A stretch of DNA of 64,000 nucleotides from Polynucleobacter asymbioticus (lineage in GTDB: Bacteria; Pseudomonadota; Gammaproteobacteria; Burkholderiales; Burkholderiaceae): the NCBI RefSeq assembly GCF_018687575.1, contig NZ_CP061297.1, positions 310,001 to 374,000 on the forward strand, given 5' to 3'. How positions within the stretch are numbered: position 1 is the stretch's first letter; every line of letters starts with the position of its first letter. A program made the translations under genes and the position numbers. The notes beneath the pieces were generated by a model, which did not search any database, was not told the origin of the DNA, and worked only from the letters and a program-made list of their open reading frames with translations. Below are positions 17,384 to 25,037 of this stretch, one piece after another.

Positions 17384-18259
17384 ATGTTGACTCCACAGCA
17401 CACCCCACTGATTAAAGACTTTTTTGACCCAGAAACCTGGACCTACACCTATGTAGTCTATGAGGGTGAGGGCAGTCCTTGCGTCATTATTGATTCAGTG
17501 ATGAACTATGACCCTAAATCGGGTAGAACCACCACCAAGTCTGCCGATGAGGTCATTGCCTTCGTTAGGGCGCACCAGCTAAAGGTCACTTGGATTTTGG
17601 AGACCCATGCCCATGCAGACCATTTAACAGCTGCCCCTTACTTGCAAAGTCATCTAGGTGGTCAGTTGGTCATTGGAGATCACATCAAGAATGTGCAGAC
17701 AGTATTTAAAGGTGTCTTTAATCTCGATGATCACTTTAAGGCGGATGGCACTCAATTTGACTACTTACTAAAGGAGGGTGAGTCACTTGCATTTGGCAAT
17801 CTCTCATTAAAAGCGCTCTTTGTTCCTGGTCATACCCCCGCTTGTATGGCTTATGAGATCGGTGATGCGATCTTTGTGGGTGATACCTTGTTTATGCCGG
17901 ATGTCGGCACTGCGCGTTGCGATTTTCCGGGTGGAGATGCCAAGACACTCTATCGCTCTATACAAAAGCTCTTGTCTTACCCAGGGCAGACTAAGCTGTA
18001 TATGTGTCATGACTACCCACCCAATAATCGGCCTGCAACTGGTATGAGCACTGTTGCCGATGAGAAGGCAAATAATATTCATGTGCATGATGGTGTGACT
18101 GAGGAGCAATTTGTGCAGATGCGTACCGCACGAGATAAGACCTTAGATATGCCAACATTAATCTTGCCTTCTATTCAGGTCAATATACGGGCTGGACATT
18201 TTCCTGAAGCAGACAGCAATGGAGTTGCTTATTTAAAAATTCCTTTGAATGCGCTCTGA
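17384..18259 (+). CDS. MBL-fold persulfide dioxygenase-like enzyme (ETHE1/Blh type)
   Basis: A 291-residue metallo-beta-lactamase-fold protein. The motif H75-A-H77-A-D79-H80 follows ILET, and PGHTPACM and GDTLFMPDVGTARCDFPGG follow. These are typical of ETHE1-type persulfide dioxygenases and of Blh in BigR operons. Such enzymes use a single iron to oxidise glutathione persulfide to sulfite. There is no fused rhodanese domain. The next gene, an ArsR repressor, overlaps or closely follows its 3' end. The divergent exporter could remove the product. Enzyme activity is inferred from motifs and neighbours. Confidence 0.88.
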   Translation: MLTPQHTPLIKDFFDPETWTYTYVVYEGEGSPCVIIDSVMNYDPKSGRTTTKSADEVIAFVRAHQLKVTWILETHAHADHLTAAPYLQSHLGGQLVIGDHIKNVQTVFKGVFNLDDHFKADGTQFDYLLKEGESLAFGNLSLKALFVPGHTPACMAYEIGDAIFVGDTLFMPDVGTARCDFPGGDAKTLYRSIQKLLSYPGQTKLYMCHDYPPNNRPATGMSTVADEKANNIHVHDGVTEEQFVQMRTARDKTLDMPTLILPSIQVNIRAGHFPEADSNGVAYLKIPLNAL

Positions 18260-18590
18260 TTGGGTAATGACAATGAATATGCCTATTTCAAAAGCAGAGC
18301 TAAAGAAGATGCAGTCATCAGCCGATGATGCCTGCAAGCTAATGAAGGTCTTATCAAACCGAGATCGCATGATGCTCTTATGTGAAATCGGTCAAGCGGA
18401 AAAATGTGTTGGTGAGTTAGAGGTTGCACTAGATTTACATCAGCCCACGCTCTCGCAGCAGCTCACCGTATTGCGCAAGGAGAAGCTGGTTAAAACACGT
18501 AGAGAGGGTAAGCAGATTTACTACTCACTATCTAGCCAGATTGCAGTATCAGTAATGAGTTTGCTCTACAAGCATTACTGCAAGAAGTAA
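18249..18590 (+). CDS. ArsR family repressor, BigR/SqrR-type persulfide sensor
   Basis: A winged-helix repressor of 113 residues from the first ATG; starts at 18267 or 18273 are also possible and would remove the overlap with the dioxygenase gene. The recognition helix region is DLHQPTLSQQLTVLRKEKLV. Two cysteines, C45 in MMLLC and C111 in the final HYCKK, match the pair that forms a di- or tetrasulfide in BigR/SqrR proteins. A third cysteine (C53) is extra. The residues and the neighbouring persulfide dioxygenase and TauE exporter strongly suggest derepression by sulfide or persulfide. Confidence 0.88.
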   Translation: MRSDWVMTMNMPISKAELKKMQSSADDACKLMKVLSNRDRMMLLCEIGQAEKCVGELEVALDLHQPTLSQQLTVLRKEKLVKTRREGKQIYYSLSSQIAVSVMSLLYKHYCKK

Positions 18591-18630
18591 TTTACAAGAA
18601 CCATTTAATCGCTTTTCAAAGGAGTTCAAT

Positions 18631-18843
18631 ATGAAATGTAACGTCGGCGGTATCGATCGTATTTTAAGAATCTCAGTAGGTATTGTGCTGGTTGTGCTGG
18701 CTACTAACGACATCATAGGTTGGTGGGGTTGGCTCGGACTAATCCCGATGGCTACAGGTATTTTTCGTTTCTGCCCAGCATATCCATTATTAGGAATCAA
18801 TTCTTGTGGAACTACATCTGGAAAAGATTCTTGCTGTAAGTAA
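18631..18843 (+). CDS. DUF2892 small membrane protein
   Basis: A 70-residue protein beginning MKCNVGGIDRILRISVGIVL, with two hydrophobic segments and ending in a cysteine-rich tail (NSCGTTSGKDSCCK). This matches the DUF2892 (YgaP membrane-domain-like) family, often found next to rhodaneses, ArsR repressors and persulfide enzymes. A strong AAAGGAG ribosome binding site lies before the ATG. It is the last gene of the sulfide-response cluster. Its cysteines may handle sulfane sulfur (inference). Confidence 0.88.
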   Translation: MKCNVGGIDRILRISVGIVLVVLATNDIIGWWGWLGLIPMATGIFRFCPAYPLLGINSCGTTSGKDSCCK

Positions 18844-18862
18844 GTCTGCTGTAGTTAGAAAT

Positions 18863-18892
18863 AGGCGTATTGAGAAAAAACTCAATACGCCT
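18863..18892. terminator. Bidirectional terminator between converging operons
   Basis: Perfect 12-bp arms AGGCGTATTGAG (18863-18874) and CTCAATACGCCT (18881-18892) around an A6 loop. It sits between the DUF2892 gene and the converging four-helix membrane protein gene. Confidence 0.8.
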
Positions 18893-18906
18893 GATGTTTA
18901 TTGAAG

Positions 18907-19329
18907 TCAGTCAATTTTTTTGACATACACTCCGTGCAGTAGAAAGATTGCAAAGAAGGCAATGCCAGTCATCCAGTGCGTTGCAATCACTCGGTCTCGC
19001 ATTTCTTCAGGACCGTAGTACAGTAGGGCGCCTGAAACCAATAGGGTAGTTAAAAAAGCCAATTGGCTTAAACCACTCCACAACTTTCTTCTAGACTTCA
19101 AGCCCGCCTTCAGGTGAAAGGGTAAGACTGAGCCTAGAGCCATCGTGGCTGCCATAGCAGCAATACCGTGCCATATTAATACCGAGTGGGCGCCTAATAC
19201 AGCGCGCTCGATGTGGAATTGATGACCCAACAAATAGGCTGTGCCAGTGAGGGAACAGCCCAACATAGCAATTAGTACAAAATGTCTTTGCCATGTCGGC
19301 ATCTTGCCAAGGCGACTCGTATTTTTCAT
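18907..19329 (-). CDS. Four-helix membrane protein, possible heme-binding (DUF4405-like)
   Basis: A 140-residue protein with four membrane helices (about residues 16-37, 44-70, 81-104 and 114-135). Histidines lie at helix ends: in the segments GHQFHIERAV, GAHSVLIWHG, THWMTGI and LLHGVYV. The spacing would allow two-histidine b-heme binding as in DUF4405/cytochrome b561-like proteins, but I cannot confirm the family. Its start overlaps the stop of apbE by 4 bp. It is the last gene of the Fur-box operon, so a role in passing electrons to the flavinylated partner is a reasonable inference. Confidence 0.72.
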   Translation of the reverse strand: MKNTSRLGKMPTWQRHFVLIAMLGCSLTGTAYLLGHQFHIERAVLGAHSVLIWHGIAAMAATMALGSVLPFHLKAGLKSRRKLWSGLSQLAFLTTLLVSGALLYYGPEEMRDRVIATHWMTGIAFFAIFLLHGVYVKKID

Positions 19330-20153
19330 GAAGTGATAGTGTTGGGGATTCGGATGGCTTGGGCTGAAAAATGACGCAAGCAGGGATGTTGGGTATTGCC
19401 AGAAATACTCACTACCTTAGTTAAGGCATCTGCGTAGACGCATTTGGCGGCGACGACTGAATAAGATTCTGAAAACTCAACATGTTCTTGCTTGAGCGGA
19501 TTGACCATAAAACTTCTTGCATTGGCATCCCGTTTTGCAAAGTAGAGGCCGCTGGTAGCAATTGCACCCGCCTTCATGCTACCAATCTGGATCAGCTCAT
19601 TCGGCCTAGAGGGGTTCCTGATTTCAATCTCTCGAGAATGGTCTCCAAAGACTCGCATATCGCCCCCGGCATTGACGAATCCAGATTGAACGCCATTCGC
19701 GATCAAAGCTTCAATCGCTTTATCTACTGCATAGCCTTTGGCAATCCCGCCAAGATCAAGACATAGTGGGAGATATGATCGAACCAAGAAGGGCTTGATC
19801 AATAGGAGATCTTCTACACCCCCAAATCGGCAATCACTGATTTTCAAGTGCCTCGGTAGAAGAGCTGCCTCTGCTAGCAAATGACCAATTCCACAATTAA
19901 ATATTCCTTGTGACTGACGATGAATATCCTTCGCGATAGTTAGTACTTCAGCTGTCCACGGATGAATCGCAATCGGCTCTAGATAAGACCTGGCATTAAT
20001 TTGAGAAAGCTCACTCTCTGGATCATGAAAGCCCATCAAAGACTGCACTTGTTCAATAGCTAAGAAGGCCTCGTCTAGTGCCTTGAAGGACGGCAGTTCA
20101 TCTTCAATACTGATTTCTACGAAGGTGCCTAAGAGCGGCTTGCAGCGAATCAT
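19326..20153 (-). CDS. apbE: FAD:protein FMN transferase ApbE
   Basis: A 275-residue ApbE-family enzyme, which attaches FMN from FAD to a Thr/Ser of a target protein. Visible motifs are LLGTFVEI at the N-terminus, DLGGIAKGYAVDKA (about 133-146), GFVNAGGDMRVFG (158-170) and the metal-site segment ADAL (241-244). The protein starts directly with the catalytic domain and has no signal peptide or lipobox. This is unusual, since most ApbE enzymes are exported. Its ATG overlaps the stop of the FMN-binding protein gene, the obvious substrate. Confidence 0.92.
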   Translation of the reverse strand: MIRCKPLLGTFVEISIEDELPSFKALDEAFLAIEQVQSLMGFHDPESELSQINARSYLEPIAIHPWTAEVLTIAKDIHRQSQGIFNCGIGHLLAEAALLPRHLKISDCRFGGVEDLLLIKPFLVRSYLPLCLDLGGIAKGYAVDKAIEALIANGVQSGFVNAGGDMRVFGDHSREIEIRNPSRPNELIQIGSMKAGAIATSGLYFAKRDANARSFMVNPLKQEHVEFSESYSVVAAKCVYADALTKVVSISGNTQHPCLRHFSAQAIRIPNTITS

Positions 20154-20704
20154 TTGGCTTTTGGAATCGTGCTCTGATTTTTAAGGGCAAGATCATATAA
20201 AACGGCAACCCGCTTGACGCCATCAGTCAGGTGTTTGCAAGAGAGGGTAGCACCACCAATGTTTTGAATGTCTTGATTGAGTTTGATGGGATCTGATGCC
20301 ACTTTTCCAACAAACTGCTGACGCCACTTCGCTTCTGCCACTTCGTAACCATAAGATTCAACGTACTCCAGAATCTCGATTCCCAGCACTGCGCCTGCTG
20401 GGCTTAGTGCTACTGCGTAAGTAATCATTTCATGTTTACCAACCACTTCATCGACAATGAACCAGCTTCCATCGGCCGCCCTCCAAATTCGATCTCCTTG
20501 AAAAGGGTGGCGAATACTTGAAGCTGTGCGCATTTTGTCTTGTAGCTCATCTGTAATGATGATGGGATTTTTGATAAGTAATTTATTGGGTATGAGTATC
20601 TTTTGAGCTTGCTCAATCGATACATAAATCTTAGCGTGTGCAATGATTGGCGCTGTGGTTGCAGCTAGACCAATCATGAATAAGGGATTTAGTTTCCAGT
20701 TCAT
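20150..20704 (-). CDS. Secreted FMN-binding domain protein (ApbE substrate)
   Basis: A 184-residue protein with an N-terminal signal peptide (about residues 1-24, cleavage after AHA) and a C-terminal FMN_bind domain. The flavinylation-like motif GGATLS places the acceptor threonine at T153, followed by CKHLTDGVKR as in other FMN_bind domains. The immediately following apbE gene supplies the modifying enzyme. As a periplasmic covalent flavoprotein it could carry electrons from a membrane heme protein to ferric iron or another acceptor. The acceptor is inferred from Fur control only. Confidence 0.87.
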   Translation of the reverse strand: MNWKLNPLFMIGLAATTAPIIAHAKIYVSIEQAQKILIPNKLLIKNPIIITDELQDKMRTASSIRHPFQGDRIWRAADGSWFIVDEVVGKHEMITYAVALSPAGAVLGIEILEYVESYGYEVAEAKWRQQFVGKVASDPIKLNQDIQNIGGATLSCKHLTDGVKRVAVLYDLALKNQSTIPKAK

Positions 20705-20708
20705 TTTT

Positions 20709-21623
20709 TTAGTTCAGCGGAAAACCTACTTTGACAATGAATTCATTGACTGAGTGGCTATCCCAAACGCGGGCATTGGAGCATTCAGCTTCGCCACCAC
20801 CCATGCAGTTACCGCCTTTGAGTTGGTAACGCCAGGCGCCAGTGACCCACCAATCTTTGGCGGCGTAGTGCATATTGGGGCCAACAAAGGTTGCGCGTTG
20901 AACTTGATTTCGTAAATTCAATTCTGAGTAGTCATTATGAAAACGTGCCTCAACGCCAGCAGACCATTTGGGTGCGAATCGATAGCTAGCACCTACAAGA
21001 AAATCGAGCATCGACTCAGGTACGTTGCCATTCTCAATAAATTTCAAGCGTTCATTTGCTACCACTACGTTACCTGCCAAGATCAATCGATCGTCAATGA
21101 AGTTAGATTGCAAGAGCAAGCGCGCTTCAATTTCATCTTTGTTTCTGCCCCAGGTTGGTTCTAAATATAGACCCACACCCACTGGTGATGTCACTGGATT
21201 GGTCAGTCGATAAATGGCTTCTAGGGAGCCGCCCTCAATACCGCTTTTTCTGTAAGGGGTGGCAGGGTCATGACTGGATGGCACGCCGTAACCGCCGGTG
21301 CAACTTGAGCTATCGCCACAGGCCTCGGGGTTTGTGTAATTCTGATTTGCGCTGGTGTAATACGAATTGATGTAGCCAGCAATTTGTAAATCATTGGTCA
21401 GGCCATATTCCAACTCGGTTCTGGCAGTCCAAGCATCGTAGGTGCCAGCAGCTTGTTGTTTGTTGAGTTGCAAACGCTGCTCAAACTCGAGCTTGCCCTT
21501 GGGTTGAAGATCTAGGGTGTAAATCCATCCAAATGCGCCTTCACCCGCATTCGCGAAGGAGATGTGTAAGGCGGTAGCTAATAGGATGCTGAAGGCAACA
21601 AGTTTTTTGATGGTCATTTTCAT
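20709..21623 (-). CDS. DUF6662 family outer-membrane-like protein
   Basis: A 304-residue protein with a signal peptide (MKMTIKKLVAFSILL, cleavage after ANA) and mature start GEGAFGWIYTLDLQPKGKLEFEQ, which is how I recognise DUF6662. Alternating polar and hydrophobic strands and an aromatic C-terminus suggest an outer-membrane beta-barrel. I set the start at 21623. The open frame continues upstream to 21695, but that part is the translation of the Fur boxes and has no ribosome binding site. It is the first gene of the Fur-controlled operon and is followed 4 bp later by the FMN-binding protein gene. Confidence 0.83.
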   Translation of the reverse strand: MKMTIKKLVAFSILLATALHISFANAGEGAFGWIYTLDLQPKGKLEFEQRLQLNKQQAAGTYDAWTARTELEYGLTNDLQIAGYINSYYTSANQNYTNPEACGDSSSCTGGYGVPSSHDPATPYRKSGIEGGSLEAIYRLTNPVTSPVGVGLYLEPTWGRNKDEIEARLLLQSNFIDDRLILAGNVVVANERLKFIENGNVPESMLDFLVGASYRFAPKWSAGVEARFHNDYSELNLRNQVQRATFVGPNMHYAAKDWWVTGAWRYQLKGGNCMGGGEAECSNARVWDSHSVNEFIVKVGFPLN

Positions 21624-21650
21624 GGTGAGGTGGGCTGGTGAATAAAAGTA

Positions 21651-21696
21651 AATGAGAATGATTCTCAATATACAGTAAATGAGAATAATTCTCAAT
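21651..21696 (-). promoter_or_regulatory. Two consecutive Fur boxes
   Basis: Two near-perfect 19-bp palindromes, AATGAGAATGATTCTCAAT (21651-21669) and AATGAGAATAATTCTCAAT (21678-21696), are spaced 27 bp centre to centre. Both match the Fur consensus of GATAAT-type hexamers in inverted orientation. A third partial element (TTGAGAAAATGA) follows. They lie just upstream of the DUF6662 start and predict strong repression by iron. The DUF3820 gene on the other strand starts 74 bp away and might also be affected. Confidence 0.9.
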
Positions 21697-21770
21697 TGAG
21701 AAAATGACCCTTGTTTGTCTAGGTGTTGAGATTTGTCTCCAGGGATTCCTGAGCTTGTAAGATCGGAGCT

Positions 21771-22010
21771 ATGGATTCAGAAGCCCTTGTGAAGCTGGTC
21801 ACCATAAAAATGCCTTTTGGTAAGCATGCTGGGCGCGCGCTTGCAGACTTGCCTGGTAATTATTTGGCGTGGTTTGCTCGGGAAGGATTTCCTAAGGGCG
21901 AGCTGGGTCAGTTGCTAGAGTTGATGCACACCCTGGATCACAATGGCCTGCGCGGATTATTGGCCCCTATCCAGCGGGCTCATGGAATTGCACCCCGTAC
22001 TCGCGAGTAG
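21771..22010 (+). CDS. DUF3820 family protein
   Basis: A 79-residue protein. The core IKMPFGKHAGRALADLPGNY followed by LAWFAREGFPKGELG is the DUF3820 signature, once called putative quorum-sensing-regulated virulence factor. Similar segments occur attached to exonucleases. The molecular function is not known. It converges with the nuclease gene, with 7 bp between stops. Confidence 0.88.
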   Translation: MDSEALVKLVTIKMPFGKHAGRALADLPGNYLAWFAREGFPKGELGQLLELMHTLDHNGLRGLLAPIQRAHGIAPRTRE

Positions 22011-22017
22011 TAAAGCT

Positions 22018-23034
22018 TTACTTGGAGCGAACTATGGCGATCACACGATTGCGTTCATAACTCACATTGGGTGCATCTGGCGGACTGCTTTGAGAAAGCG
22101 TGGCCTGCAATGTGCTTTGCGCCCCAATCTCCTGAGCTAGCTTTTGAGCGAGCTCGACATTACGGTCATATTGAATCTGTACGCTGGCAACCTTGCCTGC
22201 TTTGATGTTCGAGATGATCGCCGCTACCTTCTCAGGTGAGTATTGATCAAAAAAGACCGGATACCAGCCGCCTATTGCCTGCTTTGCTGCTGCACCCATC
22301 GCAGCAGCTTTAATGGCGGCAGTCTCACTAAGCCCTACGGGTAGATGAAAGTCGATGCCGGTCTTTTGAACCAGCTCAGCATAGGAGATTGGCGCACTCA
22401 TTTGCGCATCATCTGTGTTTTCCACCCAATAAGCCCAAGCCAACTTTTTATTGGGATCGTAGACTAGCTTATAGATATGGCTCGGTATGGTGACTCGGCT
22501 TTTGCCAATACTGCCGGCATTTCCTACTGATCCAGTAAATACATACACATCGCCTTCTGCGCGCTTGATGTACATCCTAGTAGGCTCTTCAACTCGTTTT
22601 GCCCAGATGCCCTGATTGTTTTGTCTGGCTTGCGGCATCATGTTTGCTAAGGAGAATGACTGAGCCATTCCCCGCTCTCGCGTCATGTCCCCGGCTGGAA
22701 CGTTATGCCCTCGGTCATATCCACTGCCACGATAGTCTGCCAGGAGGGCGCGTTCATGCGCTGGGAGTCTAGCCTCCTCGTAAAACTGATTCGTACGTCG
22801 TGGGTGAGGCGCCTGGAGTTGCTCGCCATTAAGGCGCTCGACGGTGTAGATCGGCTTTTTATCGGAAGGGGAATAGAAGATTGCGAAATCATCAAAGCAA
22901 AGGTCTCTCCCTATCTGGCTCGTACTCGGCACTTGCTGGGCAGGAAATAGATCTTTGCATTGATCAAATAGGGCCGATGCACTGAGTGGCAGCCAAAGCG
23001 AGCTAACTAAGAGGAGTTTGCCTATGAATTTCAT
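22018..23034 (-). CDS. Secreted DNA/RNA non-specific endonuclease
   Basis: A 338-residue protein with a signal peptide (about residues 1-21) and a beta-beta-alpha metal nuclease domain. The diagnostic motif D107-R-G-H110 followed by NVPAGDM contains the catalytic histidine. The Mg2+-binding asparagine lies in the SLANMMPQARQNNQG segment. The family (Serratia/NucA type) cuts DNA and RNA without sequence preference outside the cytoplasm. A further domain of about 110 residues follows the nuclease core and is not recognised. Likely roles are nutrient scavenging or extracellular DNA removal. Confidence 0.9.
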   Translation of the reverse strand: MKFIGKLLLVSSLWLPLSASALFDQCKDLFPAQQVPSTSQIGRDLCFDDFAIFYSPSDKKPIYTVERLNGEQLQAPHPRRTNQFYEEARLPAHERALLADYRGSGYDRGHNVPAGDMTRERGMAQSFSLANMMPQARQNNQGIWAKRVEEPTRMYIKRAEGDVYVFTGSVGNAGSIGKSRVTIPSHIYKLVYDPNKKLAWAYWVENTDDAQMSAPISYAELVQKTGIDFHLPVGLSETAAIKAAAMGAAAKQAIGGWYPVFFDQYSPEKVAAIISNIKAGKVASVQIQYDRNVELAQKLAQEIGAQSTLQATLSQSSPPDAPNVSYERNRVIAIVRSK

Positions 23035-23553
23035 TGCATGTCAGTGTAATGAGTGTCCTTCTGAGGGTGTAAAAGTTTTACACATATTGAGTGATCACAT
23101 TAGCTCTGGAGCTAGTATTTATCAGGGGGTGGCCGTCTTCTATCTCAACAACCGATCTCACTACAGGGTGTGAAGAAGCGGAGATGCGCGACTTGAGGTG
23201 ACGATCTAAATAACACTACCGGTAGAAAATTCAGCGCATCTGGATACTAGATATACCGGTCAGGTAGGGCTTTCGAAGCTCAACAATAGTAAAAAAGTTG
23301 GATTTTGAGGACTTTTTTATTATGTGAAATAAGTCCTCACTAACTTCTTTAAGTTACTGAAAATAAAGGATTAAATATCCAATTTGATGACCTTATTAGG
23401 GATCATCCTTATTTCAAGACCTATAAGTTATTGAAATGGATTCCTTTATTCTTGACTTGATATAAGAACCTTCTTAGGATGGCTCATGTTTTTTACTTAT
23501 TGCATTGCAACATAAATCTGAGCTTTGATTTTTGGGGTGCTGCAAGACCATGA
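23035..23553. other. 519-bp intergenic region with repeats and hairpins, no gene seen
   Basis: No credible ORF is visible on either strand. Structure is abundant. GAGGACTT at 23307-23314 and AAGTCCTC at 23331-23338 form a hairpin that extends inward with one mismatch. TAAGTTAYTGAAA occurs twice (23350-23362 and 23424-23436). AAAGGAT and ATCCTT segments near 23366 and 23404 are complementary. The right part is AT-rich. The nuclease promoter and the transglycosylase promoter must lie here. A small RNA or a multi-site regulatory region is possible. Confidence 0.4.
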
Positions 23554-24537
23554 ATGATTAAATGTTTTTCTGCTAATTTGAGTGAGATGCAACTGGTGCA
23601 GCCTGTAAAGGCAAGCGCTAAAGAGTTGCTGGCTCACGCACTATCTCCTGTATATCGGGTGATGAATGGCCTATTGATCGTGACTGTTTTCATGATTGTT
23701 GGACTCTGGCTTTCCGGCAACGGAACTCAAGCAGGTGCATTTGATTTAGCTCGCATCCTGGTCCCTGACGAAGCCCGCCATATGGTTTGGCAGGGTGGTT
23801 TTGCAATGCTCGATCAGTATCAGGAAGAGGCTCCCAAGGCGCTTGCTGACAAAGAAATTGCGAATGTCATCTATGGCAAGGCATCAGCTACTTCTCACAG
23901 CGGCTTGACAAGCGCTAAGCAGCAAACAGTTGCCCTCTTGATGCCCTCGGTGGCGCATGCTCAGGTAAAGCCGATTTCCCATTTGTCGGATCGCATCCCA
24001 ACATCCAAAATTGACCCTCAAGCTTTGGATTCAAAGTTGATGGTGTCCATTCAAAATCAACGCGCTGTTGCTGACTTCTTTGAGAAGAAGTACAAGTTAG
24101 ATCGGGCCAAGATTGAGGAATATGTTTCGAACACCGTGCTGATTGCAAAAGAAGTCAATATTGATCCAGTCTTATTGCTCGCGGTGATTTCTGTGGAGTC
24201 CAACTTTAATCCGCTCATTAAAAGCCATGCAGGTGCAGAAGGCTTGATGCAAGTGATGACTGCTATTCATAAAGATAAATATGCTTTGTATGGCGGTGCT
24301 ACTGATGCGGTTAAGCCAGAAGTGAATATTCGGGTAGGCGCTTATATTCTGAAGTATTTAATTGCGACTAGTGGCTCATTGCGCAATGGCTTGAAATACT
24401 ATGTTGGTGCTGCAAACGCTGAGAATGATGGTGGCTATGCTGATAAGGTCATGGCAGAAAGAAACCGCTTAATTAGTTTGTGCCAGCCAACAACGCAAAA
24501 TAAATTAACACTAAACGGTAAAGACTTACGCTCCTAA
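23554..24537 (+). CDS. Membrane-anchored lytic transglycosylase (SLT domain)
   Basis: A 327-residue protein. It has one membrane segment (about residues 38-54), a long linker, and a C-terminal SLT lysozyme-like domain. The catalytic glutamate is E215 in AVISVESNFNP, followed by HAGAEGLMQVM and an AGAYILKYL-like segment (VGAYILKYL). It cleaves peptidoglycan between MurNAc and GlcNAc. A second methionine at codon 12 is an alternative start. It is preceded by the long structured intergenic region and ends at a terminator shared with the converging FKBP gene. Confidence 0.88.
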   Translation: MIKCFSANLSEMQLVQPVKASAKELLAHALSPVYRVMNGLLIVTVFMIVGLWLSGNGTQAGAFDLARILVPDEARHMVWQGGFAMLDQYQEEAPKALADKEIANVIYGKASATSHSGLTSAKQQTVALLMPSVAHAQVKPISHLSDRIPTSKIDPQALDSKLMVSIQNQRAVADFFEKKYKLDRAKIEEYVSNTVLIAKEVNIDPVLLLAVISVESNFNPLIKSHAGAEGLMQVMTAIHKDKYALYGGATDAVKPEVNIRVGAYILKYLIATSGSLRNGLKYYVGAANAENDGGYADKVMAERNRLISLCQPTTQNKLTLNGKDLRS

Positions 24538-24566
24538 GATCGATATCGTTTCTTTAGGACAAAATA

Positions 24567-24592
24567 AAGGCCACTCATTGAGTGGCCTTATT
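24567..24592. terminator. Bidirectional terminator
   Basis: AAGGCCACTC (24567-24576) and GAGTGGCCTT (24580-24589) form a 10-bp stem flanked by A- and T-rich sequence. It lies between the converging transglycosylase and FKBP genes. Confidence 0.85.
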
Positions 24593-24614
24593 ACTTGCAG
24601 AAGCAGGTTCGGAA

Positions 24615-24962
24615 TTAATTCACTCCATGTAGCTCTACATCAAATACCAATGTTGCATTTGGGGGAATCACACCACCCGCACCACGAGGGCCATAGCCCA
24701 TCTCTGAAGGGATGATGAGGGTGCGTTTGCCGCCAATTTTCATGCCTTGCACGCCCTGATCCCAGCCCTTAATGACATGGCCAGCACCCAAAGGAAAGCT
24801 AAATAACTGACCGCGATCGAGGGAACTATCAAACTTCTGACCTTTATGGTCAGGGGCCTTTTCATCAAACAACCACCCGGTGTAATGCACATCGACATGA
24901 TTGCCGGCAGTCGCTTCTTTGCCATCACCAACAACGGTATCTATTTTTTGGAGTTCGCTCAC
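24615..24962 (-). CDS. FKBP-type peptidyl-prolyl cis-trans isomerase
   Basis: A single-domain FKBP of 115 residues. Motifs are VHYTGWLFDE, FDSSLDRGQLFSFPLGAGHVI, GWDQGVQGMKIGGKR and GVIPPNATLVFDVEL. The frame is open further upstream, but a GTG at 24962 with an AGGAAGA ribosome binding site 8 nt before it gives the usual family length and begins exactly at the domain. The longer version would add 32 unrelated residues. It catalyses proline isomerisation in the cytoplasm and lacks an IF (SlyD-like) insert. It is divergent from the DUF6352 gene. Confidence 0.92.
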   Translation of the reverse strand: MSELQKIDTVVGDGKEATAGNHVDVHYTGWLFDEKAPDHKGQKFDSSLDRGQLFSFPLGAGHVIKGWDQGVQGMKIGGKRTLIIPSEMGYGPRGAGGVIPPNATLVFDVELHGVN

Positions 24963-25037
24963 GTTTATCTTCCTCTTTGGCTGAAATTGAAGGGCTAGTA
25001 TATTCTGAGCGTAATCTTTTTGTTCGAGCAAACTCAT

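Noticed and set aside
21624-21695. N-terminal extension MRIILIYCIL... of the DUF6662 protein
   Set aside because: It is the translation of the two Fur boxes. A normal signal peptide starts at 21623.
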